The notes below the pieces were generated by a model that was not told where the DNA came from, did not search any database, and saw nothing but the letters and a program-made list of their open reading frames with translations. The translations under genes were made by a program, and so were the position numbers. Positions 1 to 9,212 of a DNA stretch of 58,245 nt are shown here, one piece after another (position 1 is the stretch's first letter; each line of letters opens with the position of its first letter). Source of the stretch: Chelatococcus sp. (lineage in GTDB: Bacteria; Pseudomonadota; Alphaproteobacteria; Rhizobiales; Beijerinckiaceae); the NCBI GenBank assembly GCA_003248805.1, contig QFQY01000028.1, positions 1 to 58,245 on the forward strand, given 5' to 3'.

Positions 1-74
<74 letters not shown>

Positions 75-81
75 TTTTCGA

Positions 82-124
82 GACCCCGGACATCGCTTCA
101 CGGAAGCGGTTTCCGGGGTCTTTC
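82..124 (+). terminator. Rho-independent terminator after tRNA-Val
   Basis: The arms GACCCCGGA (82-90) and TCCGGGGTC (112-120) are perfect complements and are followed by a short T-rich run. The element lies 8 bp after the CCA end of the tRNA, so it most likely ends the tRNA transcript. From here to the poxB start at 420 I see no supported gene, although the stretch is GC-rich and open in several frames. Confidence 0.75.
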
Positions 125-419
125 GTTTCGGGCATCTCCGCGCAGCGGTGGTCAGCCGGACGGCCTAAAGCCCCCTCCCGAACCGCGGCCGCACGCTCCT
201 GGACTGGGTCGCCACGGCCAGGTCACGAGGACGCCGCTCGAAGCGGACATGGCGGCGGCCGCGGATGCGGGGCCGGGTCGAGCCTCACGATCCCTCGGCC
301 GACGTCCCGATCATCCGAACGTATGCGCGCACCGCCAACAGGTGTGAATGTTCGACGCGACCTGAGCGCCTAACCTCCCATCAGTCATCGCTCAGCGACG
401 CGCGGAAACGGAGGCACCC

Positions 420-2153
420 ATGTCAAGGAACGTTGCACAACTCATCGTCGACACGCTCGAGCAGGCGGGCGTCGAGCGCATCTACGGAGTCGTGGGCGAC
501 AGCCTCAACGGCCTGACGGAGGCGCTGCGCACCACCGGCAAGATCCGCTGGCTCCATGTCAGGCACGAGGAGGTCGCGGCGTTCGCGGCGGCCGGCGAAG
601 CGCAGATGACCGGCAAGCTCGCCGTCTGCGCCGGGTCGTGCGGTCCGGGCAATCTCCATCTCATCAATGGCCTCTTCGACGCGCAGCGCAGCCGCACGCC
701 CGTGCTGGCGATCGCGGCACAGATTCCGTCGTCCGAGATCGGAGGCGGCTACTTCCAGGAGACCCACCCGCAGAACCTGTTCAAGGAATGCAGCGTCTAT
801 TGCGAGATGGTCTCCGACCCTCGCCAGATGCCCTTCGTCCTGGAGAACGCCATCAGGGCCGCCATCGGCGAGCGCGGTGTCGCCGTCGTCGTGGTGCCCG
901 GCGACATTGCGCTCGCGCACGCTCCGGACCGTGAAGTTTCGCCGCCGCAGGGCCTTCTCCCGCCTGCTCCGGTCGTGGTTCCCGCCGCCGCCGAACTCGA
1001 CGCCCTGGCCGACCTGCTCGACGGCGCCGAGCGGGTCACGCTGTTCTGCGGCCGCGGCTGCGCCGGCGCGCATGCGCAGCTCATGCAGCTCGCGGAGACG
1101 CTCAAGAGCCCGATCGTCCACGCGCTGGGCGGCAAGGAATACGTCGAATACGACAACCCCTACGATGTCGGCATGACCGGGTTCATCGGCTTCCCCTCGG
1201 GCTACGAGGCGATGCACGCCTGCGACGTCCTGCTGATGCTCGGCACCGACTTCCCCTACAAGCAGTTCCTGCCGACCGGCATCAAGATCGCACAGGTCGA
1301 CATCCGGCCAGCCAATCTCGGACGGCGCTGCAAGCTCGACCTCGGCCTCGTCGGCGATGTCGGCGCGACGATCGACGCCCTGCTGCCGCGCCTCTCCGTG
1401 AAGCAGGATCGCCTCCATCTCGACGACAGCCTCACCCGCTACAAGCACTCCCGCGAAGGCCTCGACGCCCTCGCGCGCGGCACGCCGGGCCGCAAGCCGA
1501 TCCATCCGCAGTTCCTGGCCAGGCTCGTCAGCGAGCGCGCGGCGGACGATACCGCGTTCACCTTCGACGTCGGCACGCCGACGATCTGGGCGGCCCGCTA
1601 CCTGAAGATGAACGGCAGGCGCCGGCTCGTCGGCTCGCTGGCGCACGGCTCCATGGCGAATGCGCTGCCGCAGGCGATCGGCATCCAGGCCGCGCAACCG
1701 GGGCGCCAGGTCGTGTCCCTCTCGGGCGATGGCGGCTTCTCCATGCTGATGGGCGACCTCATCACGCTGACGCAGGAAAAACTGCCCGTGAAGGTCGTGA
1801 TCTTCAACAATGGCGTGCTCGGCTTCGTGGCGCTGGAGATGAAGGCGGCCGGCTTCGTCGAGCTGGGCACCGACCTGCAGAACCCCGATTTCGCCGCGAT
1901 GGCCAGCGCCATGGGCATCCTGGGCGTCAGGGTCGAGGACCCGGGCGACCTGCCCGACGCCATCGACCGCGTCCTGGCTCATGACGGGCCGGCCGTGCTC
2001 GACGTCGTCACCGCGACCCAGGAGCTCTCCATGCCGCCGACGATCGGGATCGAGCAGGCCAAGGGCTTCGGCCTGTGGATGCTGCGCGCGGTGCTGAGCG
2101 GTCGCGGGGACGAGGTGCTCGACCTCGCCCGGACGAACCTGCTGCCGCGCTGA
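420..2153 (+). CDS. poxB: Pyruvate dehydrogenase (quinone), PoxB-type thiamine-diphosphate enzyme
   Basis: This 577-residue protein matches the PoxB family, which oxidatively decarboxylates pyruvate to acetate and CO2 and passes electrons through FAD to membrane quinone. The N-terminal TPP-binding Pyr domain has the RHEEVAAF motif (48-55, with the activating Glu) and the characteristic stretch CAGSCGPGNLHLINGLFD. A central FAD-binding domain follows, then a C-terminal PP domain with the GDG...NN cofactor signature around residues 437-465. Length agrees with E. coli PoxB (572). The ATG is preceded by GGAGG at a good distance. The next two genes encode a cytochrome bd quinol oxidase, so this locus could form a short non-proton-pumping chain from pyruvate to oxygen. 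The membrane-binding C-terminal tail is only loosely similar to the E. coli one. Confidence 0.93.
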   Translation: MSRNVAQLIVDTLEQAGVERIYGVVGDSLNGLTEALRTTGKIRWLHVRHEEVAAFAAAGEAQMTGKLAVCAGSCGPGNLHLINGLFDAQRSRTPVLAIAAQIPSSEIGGGYFQETHPQNLFKECSVYCEMVSDPRQMPFVLENAIRAAIGERGVAVVVVPGDIALAHAPDREVSPPQGLLPPAPVVVPAAAELDALADLLDGAERVTLFCGRGCAGAHAQLMQLAETLKSPIVHALGGKEYVEYDNPYDVGMTGFIGFPSGYEAMHACDVLLMLGTDFPYKQFLPTGIKIAQVDIRPANLGRRCKLDLGLVGDVGATIDALLPRLSVKQDRLHLDDSLTRYKHSREGLDALARGTPGRKPIHPQFLARLVSERAADDTAFTFDVGTPTIWAARYLKMNGRRRLVGSLAHGSMANALPQAIGIQAAQPGRQVVSLSGDGGFSMLMGDLITLTQEKLPVKVVIFNNGVLGFVALEMKAAGFVELGTDLQNPDFAAMASAMGILGVRVEDPGDLPDAIDRVLAHDGPAVLDVVTATQELSMPPTIGIEQAKGFGLWMLRAVLSGRGDEVLDLARTNLLPR

Positions 2154-2219
2154 CCGGCACGAATCCCGGCGCCGCGCGCCGGGATTCACCAGCGATTCCG
2201 CACAATATGGGGGAGTGCC

Positions 2220-3632
2220 ATGGACCTGACGCCATTGCTGCTGTCGCGGATCCAATTCGCCTTCGCGATCTCGTTTCACATCATCTTCCCGGCCTTCACG
2301 ATCGGCCTGGCCGCGTGGCTGACCTTCCTGGAGGCGTGCAGCCTGCTGACGGGCGAGCACATCTACCGCCGGCTGTCGGACTTCTGGCTGAAGATCTTCG
2401 CCGTCGCCTTCGGGCTCGGCGTGGTCTCGGGCATCGTCATGGCCTTCCAGTTCGGGACCAACTGGAGCGAGCTCGCGCGCCGGACGGGCCCGATCCAGGG
2501 CCCCCTGCTGGGCTATGAGAGCTTCACCGCCTTCGCGCTCGAGGCCGCGTTCTTCGGCGTGCTGATGTTCGGCCGGGGCCGCGTGCCGCCCTGGGCCTAT
2601 TTCCTGTCGTGCCTGATGGTCTCGCTGGGGACGAGCCTCTCGGCATTCTGGATCATGGTCAACAACAGCTGGATGCAGTACCCGACCGGCTACGGCCTGA
2701 CTCCGGACGGCGTCTTCGTGCCGACCGACTGGTCCGCGATCATCTTCAACCAGGCCGTCTGGACCCGCTTTCCGCACATGATCCTCGCGGCCTACGTGAC
2801 CTCGGCGTTCTGCGTCGCGGCGACCGGCGCCTGGTACGTACTGCGCGGCAAGGCGGTGCAGGAAGGCCGCGCCATGCTGGCGATGGGGCTGCGGCTGGCG
2901 GCCATCCTGGTTCCCGTCCAGATCGGCTTCGGCCACCTCGTCGGCGACTTCGTCCACGACAAGCAGCCGGCCAAATTCGCCGCCATCGAGGGGCGCTGGG
3001 ACAACGAGCAGCCCGCGCGGGAAATTCTCCTGGCCTGGCCGGACGAGAAAAACGAACGCAACCGCTTCGAGATCGCCGTGCCCTATCTCGGCAGCGTGAT
3101 CGGTTCGATGAGCCTGACCGCCGAGGAAAAGGGCATCAAGAGCTTTCCCGCCTCCGAGCGCCCGCCGATCGCGATTCCCTTCTTCGCCTTCCGGGTCATG
3201 GTCGGCTGCGGCCTGCTCATGCTCGCCATCGCCTGGTTCGGGTCCTGGCTCAGCTTCAGCGAGCGCATCCTGAAGGCCCGCCTGTTCCTGACGGCGACTT
3301 TTCTGTCCTTCCCCCTCGGCTTCGTCGCGACGCTGACCGGCTGGTTTACGGCGGAGGTGGGCCGCCAGCCCTGGGTCGTCTACGGGCAGCTTCGCACCGC
3401 CGACGCCGTGACGCCTTTCCTGACCTCGCAACAGGTCGCGATCACTCTCGTGCTCTTCGGCCTGGTCTATGCGCTGATCTTCGGCTTCGGCGTGCTCTAC
3501 ATCTATCGCATGCTGCGCGCCGGCCCGATCCCGGCACCCGCGCTGTCCTTCTACGGCACCAATCCCAAGCGTCCCATGTCCCTGCCCGGCGCCAGCCCGG
3601 GCGTGGCGGGCGCCACCGTCACGGGAGACTGA
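2220..3632 (+). CDS. cydA: Cytochrome bd ubiquinol oxidase subunit I (CioA-like, short Q-loop)
   Basis: This 470-residue polytopic membrane protein is subunit I of a cytochrome bd quinol oxidase, which carries the haems and the quinol site and reduces oxygen to water. The conserved haem-ligand histidines are at H20 (motif SFHIIFP) and H186 (RFPHMI). Acidic residues of the proton channel lie at E100 and E108, and the family signature GRQPW is present. The protein is shorter than E. coli CydA (522) because the quinol-binding Q loop is short, as in the cyanide-insensitive CIO group; the symbol cioA would also fit. It lies 66 bp after poxB and 2 bp before subunit II, so the three genes probably form one transcription unit. 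No CydX-like small subunit is visible nearby. Confidence 0.95.
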   Translation: MDLTPLLLSRIQFAFAISFHIIFPAFTIGLAAWLTFLEACSLLTGEHIYRRLSDFWLKIFAVAFGLGVVSGIVMAFQFGTNWSELARRTGPIQGPLLGYESFTAFALEAAFFGVLMFGRGRVPPWAYFLSCLMVSLGTSLSAFWIMVNNSWMQYPTGYGLTPDGVFVPTDWSAIIFNQAVWTRFPHMILAAYVTSAFCVAATGAWYVLRGKAVQEGRAMLAMGLRLAAILVPVQIGFGHLVGDFVHDKQPAKFAAIEGRWDNEQPAREILLAWPDEKNERNRFEIAVPYLGSVIGSMSLTAEEKGIKSFPASERPPIAIPFFAFRVMVGCGLLMLAIAWFGSWLSFSERILKARLFLTATFLSFPLGFVATLTGWFTAEVGRQPWVVYGQLRTADAVTPFLTSQQVAITLVLFGLVYALIFGFGVLYIYRMLRAGPIPAPALSFYGTNPKRPMSLPGASPGVAGATVTGD

Positions 3633-3634
3633 TC

Positions 3635-4618
3635 ATGGTCGAGTTCTGGGCCTTCGTACTCGGGCTTTCCATCCTGCTCTACGTCCTTCTGGACGGCTTC
3701 GATCTCGGCGTCGGCATGCTCTTTCCGTTTGCCGCCGGCGAGAAGGAGCACAGCCGGATGCTGGCCTCGATCTCTCCGATCTGGGACGGCAACGAAACCT
3801 GGCTCGTGGTGTCCGCCGCGACGCTGTTCGGTGCCTTTCCCGTGGTCTTCTCCATCCTCCTCTCCGCGTTCTATCTCCCGCTTTCCGTCATGCTGGCGGG
3901 GCTGATCCTGCGCGGCGTCGCCTTCGAGTTCCGCTACAAGGCGACGCGGTCGCGCCCGCTCTGGGACGCCGGCTTCGTCGCCGGCTCCTATGTCGCGGCC
4001 TTCGTCCAGGGAACCGCGGTCGGAGCGATCGTTCAGGGCCTGCCGGTCGAGAACGGGCTTTACACCGGCGGCCCCCTCGGCTGGGCGACCCCCTTCTCGC
4101 TGTTCTGCGGCCTTGGTCTCTGCATCGGCTATGCGATGATCGGCGCCTGCTGGATCACGCGAAAATCCGAGGATTCGCTGCGGGCTTTCGGCTTTCGCGC
4201 CCTGCCGACACTGATGGCGGCTCTGCTCGCCTTCCTCGTCGCCGTCTTCGCCTGGTCCCTCGCGATCGACCTGCCGGTCCTGCATCGCTGGGTCGAGCGG
4301 CCCGCTCTGCTCGTCTGCCCGCTGCTGGGGCTCGTCGCCTTCGCCGTGATGGTCCGGTCCGTCCGCCGCCGGGACGACCGCTTCCTGTTCGTCTCCGGAG
4401 CGGCGATCTTCGTCGCGGCCTTCGCGACGCTGGCGGGATCCTTCCTGCCCTACATGCTGCCCTTCTCGCTGACGATCCAGCAGGCGGCGTCCCCGGCCTC
4501 GTCCCTTCAGTTCCTGTTCTGGGGCGCCGGCCTGTTCGCCCTGCCTCTGACCCTGGCCTACACGGGCTTTGTCTACTTCACGTTCCGCGGCAAAACCAAG
4601 AACAACGAAGAATACTGA
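3635..4618 (+). CDS. cydB: Cytochrome bd ubiquinol oxidase subunit II (CioB-like)
   Basis: This 327-residue, largely hydrophobic protein is subunit II of the bd oxidase and partners the preceding gene. Family motifs are LLDGFDLGVG near the N terminus and PIWDGNETWLV around residues 47-57, the latter with the conserved Asp. The ATG starts 2 bp after the subunit I stop, so translation is probably coupled. The gene is followed 22 bp later by a strong terminator, which marks the end of the poxB-cydAB unit. A second, divergent subunit II gene lies at 9209-10192 without any subunit I. Confidence 0.95.
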   Translation: MVEFWAFVLGLSILLYVLLDGFDLGVGMLFPFAAGEKEHSRMLASISPIWDGNETWLVVSAATLFGAFPVVFSILLSAFYLPLSVMLAGLILRGVAFEFRYKATRSRPLWDAGFVAGSYVAAFVQGTAVGAIVQGLPVENGLYTGGPLGWATPFSLFCGLGLCIGYAMIGACWITRKSEDSLRAFGFRALPTLMAALLAFLVAVFAWSLAIDLPVLHRWVERPALLVCPLLGLVAFAVMVRSVRRRDDRFLFVSGAAIFVAAFATLAGSFLPYMLPFSLTIQQAASPASSLQFLFWGAGLFALPLTLAYTGFVYFTFRGKTKNNEEY

Positions 4619-4640
4619 AGCGCGCCGAGCTCCTGATCTT

Positions 4641-4684
4641 GAGCCGAGACCCATGGCATAGCCATGGGTCTCGGCTCCTTTTTG
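4641..4684 (+). terminator. Strong rho-independent terminator of the poxB-cydAB unit
   Basis: A perfect 17-bp stem joins 4641-4657 to 4661-4677 with a 3-base loop, followed by CTTTTT. It is the strongest simple hairpin I found in the window. It sits 22 bp after the cydB stop codon. Confidence 0.9.
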
Positions 4685-5179
4685 ACTGTGCCCTTCGCCG
4701 GAAGCCGCTGCGTCCCCCCCGCCCGCCCCATCGCGAACCCGTATCGCCTCGCACCGAACGGAGCCGGGCTCGATGACGGCGCTGCATCAGGACCGCGCGA
4801 GCCTTCGCCGGCAGCGCCCCGGGCAGGCTCCGTCGGCAGCGATCGCGGATCCGCTGCCGACACCGAGGGCCGGCCTCGAAAGGCCTCTCACGAGACCCGC
4901 CGCTCGGGCACCGCAGGCGCGAACCAGCGCCACGAAGCCGAGTGCGCGACGGGAAGACAGGAGCCGGAGCAGGAGTGATTCAGCCGGCGAACAGCAGCGA
5001 AGCCACGGATGTCAGCCGCTTGGAATCGGGCGGGGCAGGAAGGCCTGGCCTCGCCAGCGTCGGACGACGTCGAGCGAGCCGGAAACCGGAGGCAGCGGGG
5101 AGACGGATAGCGCCTTGCGACCGCAATCGACTGACCGCCGAAGCGGGAGTTCCGGCCCTGACGCCGGAAGCCCCCTGCC
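4685..5179. other. Intergenic gap of about 495 bp without a recognisable gene
   Basis: The gap lies between the cydB terminator and the convergent stop of the MFS pump gene. Several open frames cross it, but their translations are Arg/Pro/Ser/Ala-rich, match no family I know, and have no ribosome binding site. I see no clear terminator for the minus-strand pump operon and no obvious small RNA. Confidence 0.5.
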
Positions 5180-6718
5180 CTACGCTCGCGGGGCGGCCTT
5201 CGGAACGAAGGCGGCGAGCAGCCAGCACAGCACCGCGACGGCCGCGGCGGCCTCGAACGCATCGATATAGGCGAGCACCGCGGCCTGGCGGGCGACCGCC
5301 GTCGCGAGGAGCTCGACCTTGGCCGCCGCGACATCCGATGCTGTCGCGAGCTTGCCGGACAGCATGTGCGCGTAGCTCGCGATGCGGCTCGTCGTCTCGC
5401 CCGCCTGCGCTTCCACATGCAGCCCGAGCAGGTTCGAATGGATCTGTTCGCGCACCCTCACGAAGGTCTGCATGAAGGCCGTTCCCGCCTCGCCGCCGAG
5501 CAGGCGGCTCGTCTGCATGAGCGCGCCCACCGTCGCCGCCTGCTCCGGCCGGACCGTCCCGAGCACGAGCGCGACCAGGCTGGTCAAGGCCATCGACTGC
5601 CCGACGGCCTGCAGGATCTGCGACGCGAGAAAGTCCGGCGTGGCCCAGCTCGCGGTCAGTCCCGTCGCCATGAGGCAGGCGGCCGCGATCATCATGGCGC
5701 CGACGCCCAGGGTCCATCGCGGATCGATCCGTCCGATCAGGATGCCGAGCGGCAGGACGAGGAAGAACTGCGGCGCGGCGATCCAGATCAGCACCGCGCC
5801 GACATCCAGGCCGCGATAGCCCTGGATGGTCTCGAGATAGGACGGGATCACATAGGCGGTCGACAGGATGATGAAGCGGAAGCCCGCCAGCAGCGTGAAG
5901 AGCACCCAGAGATGAGGCGAAGCGAGCAGGCGCAGATCGAGTGCCGGGTGGGACGCGGTCCTCTCGCGCAAGACGAACGCAGTTATGGACAGGGCGCCGA
6001 CGATCAGCATGGCGACGATCAGCCCGCTGCCGGTCCAGTCCAGCCTGTTGCCCTGGTCGAGCGCGACGTAGAACGCGCCGAGGCCGATCCAGGCATGGGC
6101 GAGCCCGATGCCGTCGAACCGCTTGAGCGCCTCGCGATGGAGTTCGTCCTTCGGCATGCCGAGCAGGACGCAGGTCCACATCAGCGGCAGCAGCAGGCAA
6201 TATTGCCACGAGATCCACTTCCACGACCAGTTGTCGACGTAGAAGCCCTCGAGCGAAGCCGCGATATTCAGGGAGATTTCGAGGTTCATCGCGTAGACGG
6301 CGATGCCATAGGGCATCAGCGGCCGCGGCAGGTGGCGCACGATGTACATGATCGTCAGCGGGATGAAGGTCCCGGTGCCCAGCCCGGCGAAGAACTCGGC
6401 CGTGAGGTAGGGCGCGAGGCCGCTGGAAAAGGGCGCGAGCAGGAAGGCGAAGAAGGCGGTGAGGCTGCCGGCGAGCAGCATGCGGCGCCCGCCCACCACC
6501 GAGGACAGGTAGGGGCTGGCGATCCCGGAGATCAGCTGTCCGAGGCCGAACGCCGTCGTGATCCAGGCTCCCTCGTCGAAGCCCAGGCCGAGATTGCCGC
6601 GCAGATCCGCCAGGCCGAAGCTCGTGACGCGCGTTCCGAGCGTCGCGATCATCGAGCCGATCATGACGCCGAGCAGCCCGACATAGGGCTTCCAGCGGGC
6701 TGCGGGCGCGTCAGCCAT
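5180..6718 (-). CDS. MFS multidrug efflux transporter, DHA2 (EmrB/QacA-like) family
   Basis: This is a roughly 512-residue protein with about 14 predicted membrane helices, the size and pattern of DHA2 drug:proton antiporters. The first helix region reads GLLGVMIGSMIATLGTRVTS, and a GWITT-like loop (EGAWITTAFGLGQ) follows. It is the inner-membrane pump that pairs with the HlyD-type adaptor encoded just upstream. The in-frame ATG at 6718 overlaps the adaptor stop codon by 8 bp (ATGGCTGA) and is the likely start; an alternative start at 6745 would add nine residues inside the adaptor gene. The overlap implies translational coupling. Substrate is unknown. No outer-membrane TolC partner gene is seen nearby. 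Confidence 0.88.
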   Translation of the reverse strand: MADAPAARWKPYVGLLGVMIGSMIATLGTRVTSFGLADLRGNLGLGFDEGAWITTAFGLGQLISGIASPYLSSVVGGRRMLLAGSLTAFFAFLLAPFSSGLAPYLTAEFFAGLGTGTFIPLTIMYIVRHLPRPLMPYGIAVYAMNLEISLNIAASLEGFYVDNWSWKWISWQYCLLLPLMWTCVLLGMPKDELHREALKRFDGIGLAHAWIGLGAFYVALDQGNRLDWTGSGLIVAMLIVGALSITAFVLRERTASHPALDLRLLASPHLWVLFTLLAGFRFIILSTAYVIPSYLETIQGYRGLDVGAVLIWIAAPQFFLVLPLGILIGRIDPRWTLGVGAMMIAAACLMATGLTASWATPDFLASQILQAVGQSMALTSLVALVLGTVRPEQAATVGALMQTSRLLGGEAGTAFMQTFVRVREQIHSNLLGLHVEAQAGETTSRIASYAHMLSGKLATASDVAAAKVELLATAVARQAAVLAYIDAFEAAAAVAVLCWLLAAFVPKAAPRA

Positions 6719-7868
6719 CGCCGAGTTCCCCGACCGGACGCTCACCGCTGCCGGTGTCGATCGTGGCGACGACCGACATGCCGGGGCGGATCAGCGCTCC
6801 CAGCGCGGGGTTCGGATCCAGCGTGATCTTCACCGGGATGCGCTGCACGACCTTCGTGAAATTGCCCGTCGCATTGTCGGGGGGCAGCAGCGCGAAGACG
6901 CTGCCCGTTCCGGGCGACCAGCTCGCGACCCGGCCGGTCAGCGTCGTTCCGGGAAATGCATCGACGGTGATGCGGACAGGCTCGCCGGCGCGAACCCTGC
7001 TCATCTGCGTTTCCTTGAGGTTGGCCACGACCCACAGCGTGCCGAGCGGCATCACCGTGATGATCTGCGTACCGGGAGAGACGAACTGCCCCCGCCTCAC
7101 CTGCCGGGCCCCACCCAGGCCGTCGGCGGGCGAGACGATCCGCGTATAGCCGAGATTGTCCTCGGCCAGCTTCAGCCGGGCCTCCGCCGCAACCACCTGC
7201 GCGGCGAGCCCGCGCTCGGTCGCATCGAGGGCCGTCAGCTCGGCCTGCTGCTGCGAGAGCTGGGCACGCGCCAGCGCGAGCGAGCCCACCGCTTTCCGCG
7301 CCGCGGCATCGGCCTGTTCCACGAGCTGCTCCGTGCCGGCCAGGCCTTTGCGCAGCAGCTCGCGCTGGCGCACCGCCTCCGCCTCCGCGCGCACCACCTC
7401 CGCCTGCGCGATGCTGATCTGCGCCTCGGCCTGCTCGATCAGCGAAGCCTGCACCGATCTCTTGTCGCTGATGCTCGCGAGGGACGCCCGTGCGGCGGCG
7501 AGATCGGCCACGGCGAGATCCCGCTGCGCCCGATAATCGGCCGGCTCGATCTCGGCGAGCAACTGCCCCGCCTTCACCGGCTGGTAGTCGTCGACCGCGA
7601 CCGTCCTGACATAGCCGGACACCTGGGCCGCCAGCGGCGTGGTATCGCCCGCGACGAACGCATCGTCCGTGCTCTGGAAGCGCCCGGTCCCCGACCAGCG
7701 ATCCCAATGCGAGGCGATGACCCATCCCACCACCGCGATGGCGGCGACGAGGCCGGCATGAAGGACCGGGTGGCTCAAGGCTCGCCGGAGCAGGCCGGGT
7801 TCCGGACCGGCCTCTCGGCCCGGGGTGTCGTCAGGACGGTTCTGTCGAAGGCTTGCGGCATCGGTCAT
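6711..7868 (-). CDS. HlyD/EmrA-family membrane fusion protein (efflux adaptor)
   Basis: This 385-residue adaptor links an inner-membrane pump to an outer-membrane channel. It has a short cytoplasmic N terminus, one membrane helix at about residues 37-52, and then the EmrA hallmark STDDAFVAGD followed by a lipoyl half-motif (VSGYVRTVAVDDYQPVKAGQ). A long Ala/Glu/Gln-rich coiled-coil hairpin spans roughly 110-240. The second lipoyl half and beta-barrel follow (PADGLGGARQVRRGQFVSPG). It is the first gene of a two-gene operon with the MFS pump. The 291 bp upstream, shared with the end of the CDF gene, shows no regulator gene and no site I can name. Confidence 0.9.
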   Translation of the reverse strand: MTDAASLRQNRPDDTPGREAGPEPGLLRRALSHPVLHAGLVAAIAVVGWVIASHWDRWSGTGRFQSTDDAFVAGDTTPLAAQVSGYVRTVAVDDYQPVKAGQLLAEIEPADYRAQRDLAVADLAAARASLASISDKRSVQASLIEQAEAQISIAQAEVVRAEAEAVRQRELLRKGLAGTEQLVEQADAAARKAVGSLALARAQLSQQQAELTALDATERGLAAQVVAAEARLKLAEDNLGYTRIVSPADGLGGARQVRRGQFVSPGTQIITVMPLGTLWVVANLKETQMSRVRAGEPVRITVDAFPGTTLTGRVASWSPGTGSVFALLPPDNATGNFTKVVQRIPVKITLDPNPALGALIRPGMSVVATIDTGSGERPVGELGDG

Positions 7869-8159
7869 GCGGCACCGTGCTCAGGCTGCTTGTGTCGGGG
7901 AGGCGGATGCGGCGTCGGCCGCTGCAGGGTCGGATGTGAACGACATCGGGAGTCTCCGCCGGCGCTTCGAGCGCGATGCCCCCGATGCGGGGGAGCGCTG
8001 CAACGCCCCGAACGGTGCCATTCTCCCACCCGTCTCGGCGATGATCGTTGCGTTCACCGCGACCGGCGGTTCGCATGAGCCGGGCATATCTTCGTATGGG
8101 TCCGCCCTACGCCCGGGATCGTGACCGGGCCGGGCCGAACACCGGTCGCCGGGCCTGTT

Positions 8160-9212
8160 TCACCAGCCGCGCGCGGCGCTGAGATGCGCATAGCGGCCAC
8201 GGCTCTGCGGCTTGACGAAAATGGCGACGACGTCGGGATGCTGCGCCTTCACTCCGGTGTCGATCGCTGCGGTCACCGCCTCGATCTCGGGCGCCCTCAG
8301 CGCCGGATCGAACACCACGCTCAGCGCGACCAGAAGCTGTTCCGGCGACAGGCGCACGGTGATGGCGCCGTTCACGGCCTCCACGCCTGGAATCGTCGCC
8401 GCCTGCGAGACGATGGAACGGCTCTTGGCCGCCGACGCGGCCCGCCCGATCAGGAGAGAGCGTCCCTGGGCGGCCAGCACGAGGGCGGTGAGCGCCAGAA
8501 CGACGGCGATGCCCAGCGAGGCGACGCCGTCGAGAGCCGGCTTGTCGAGCGCGAGACCGAGGCCGAGCCCGCCAGCGGCAAGGGCGAGACCGACGATGGC
8601 GGCCAGGCCGCCCAGCAACACGGTCGACGAGGAACTGTCCCCGTCGTTGGCGATGAACCCGAGCCAGCCGCGAGGGCTGCGCGTTCCGGCCGCGTGCGTG
8701 AGCGCATAGGCCGTCGAAAGCACCTCGATGACGAGCGAGATCAGCAGCACCGCATAGCTGAGGGAAACCTGGCGGATCGGCTGCGGGTTCATGATCTGCG
8801 CGAGTCCGTCATGCACCGCGCTGCCGGCGCCACCGGCGAAAATCATGAGAGCGGCCACGAAGCTCCAGAAATACACTTCCCGGCCATAGCCGAGCTGATG
8901 GCGCACGGTGGCCGGGCGCCGGGCCGCGGCGAGGCCATAAAGCAGCGCGACCTCCGTGGCGGCGTCCATCAGCGAATGGAGCGCCTCGGCATAGATGGCC
9001 GAGCTGCCGGTCTGACGCGCCACCGCGAACTTGAGCATCGCCACCAGCAGGTCCGCGCCCATCGCGATGAGCACGATGCGCGAGCGGCCCGCGAAGAGCG
9101 CGAGGAGCGCGCGCTGCAGGGCGTGCAGGACGGAGCCCAGTGACGCGGACGATGTCCTTGTCCTCTCGGGCGCAGGGATTTCGCCCGCAATCGAGGAAAT
9201 CCTTGCCTTCAA
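8160..9212 (-). CDS. Cation diffusion facilitator (CDF) family metal transporter
   Basis: This is a roughly 350-residue CDF-type protein that probably exports divalent metal (Zn, Fe, Mn or Co) across the inner membrane. Metal-site motif HSLMD lies at residues 79-83 in the second helix. The usual second HxxxD is replaced by an NDGDSSSS stretch, as in the ZnT9/TMEM163-like branch. A C-terminal cytoplasmic ferredoxin-like domain spans about the last 90 residues. I chose the TTG start at 9212 because it overlaps the stop of the upstream cytochrome bd-like gene (TTGA) and has GGGGGAG just upstream; the open frame continues further 5' but would run through that gene. The coupling ties a metal exporter to an orphan oxidase subunit. 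Metal specificity cannot be read from the sequence. Confidence 0.82.
   Translation of the reverse strand: MKARISSIAGEIPAPERTRTSSASLGSVLHALQRALLALFAGRSRIVLIAMGADLLVAMLKFAVARQTGSSAIYAEALHSLMDAATEVALLYGLAAARRPATVRHQLGYGREVYFWSFVAALMIFAGGAGSAVHDGLAQIMNPQPIRQVSLSYAVLLISLVIEVLSTAYALTHAAGTRSPRGWLGFIANDGDSSSSTVLLGGLAAIVGLALAAGGLGLGLALDKPALDGVASLGIAVVLALTALVLAAQGRSLLIGRAASAAKSRSIVSQAATIPGVEAVNGAITVRLSPEQLLVALSVVFDPALRAPEIEAVTAAIDTGVKAQHPDVVAIFVKPQSRGRYAHLSAARGW

Noticed and set aside
265..516. An 83-codon frame overlapping the poxB start
   Set aside because: No ribosome binding site, no similarity, and it overlaps poxB by about 100 bp.
423..3431. A 1002-codon open frame on the minus strand opposite poxB and cydA
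   Set aside because: Its translation is Arg/Ala/Gly/His-rich low complexity without any family motif, and it is the antisense shadow of two clear genes in GC-rich DNA.
2220..3632. Possibility that subunit I is a full-length Q-loop (E. coli-type) CydA
   Set aside because: The protein is about 50 residues shorter and lacks the C-terminal Q-loop insertion, so it was placed with the short Q-loop CIO-like group.
4664..5475. Several overlapping frames in the gap after cydB
   Set aside because: They are Arg/Pro/Ser-rich in all readings, lack binding sites and run into the MFS gene; I could not support a gene.
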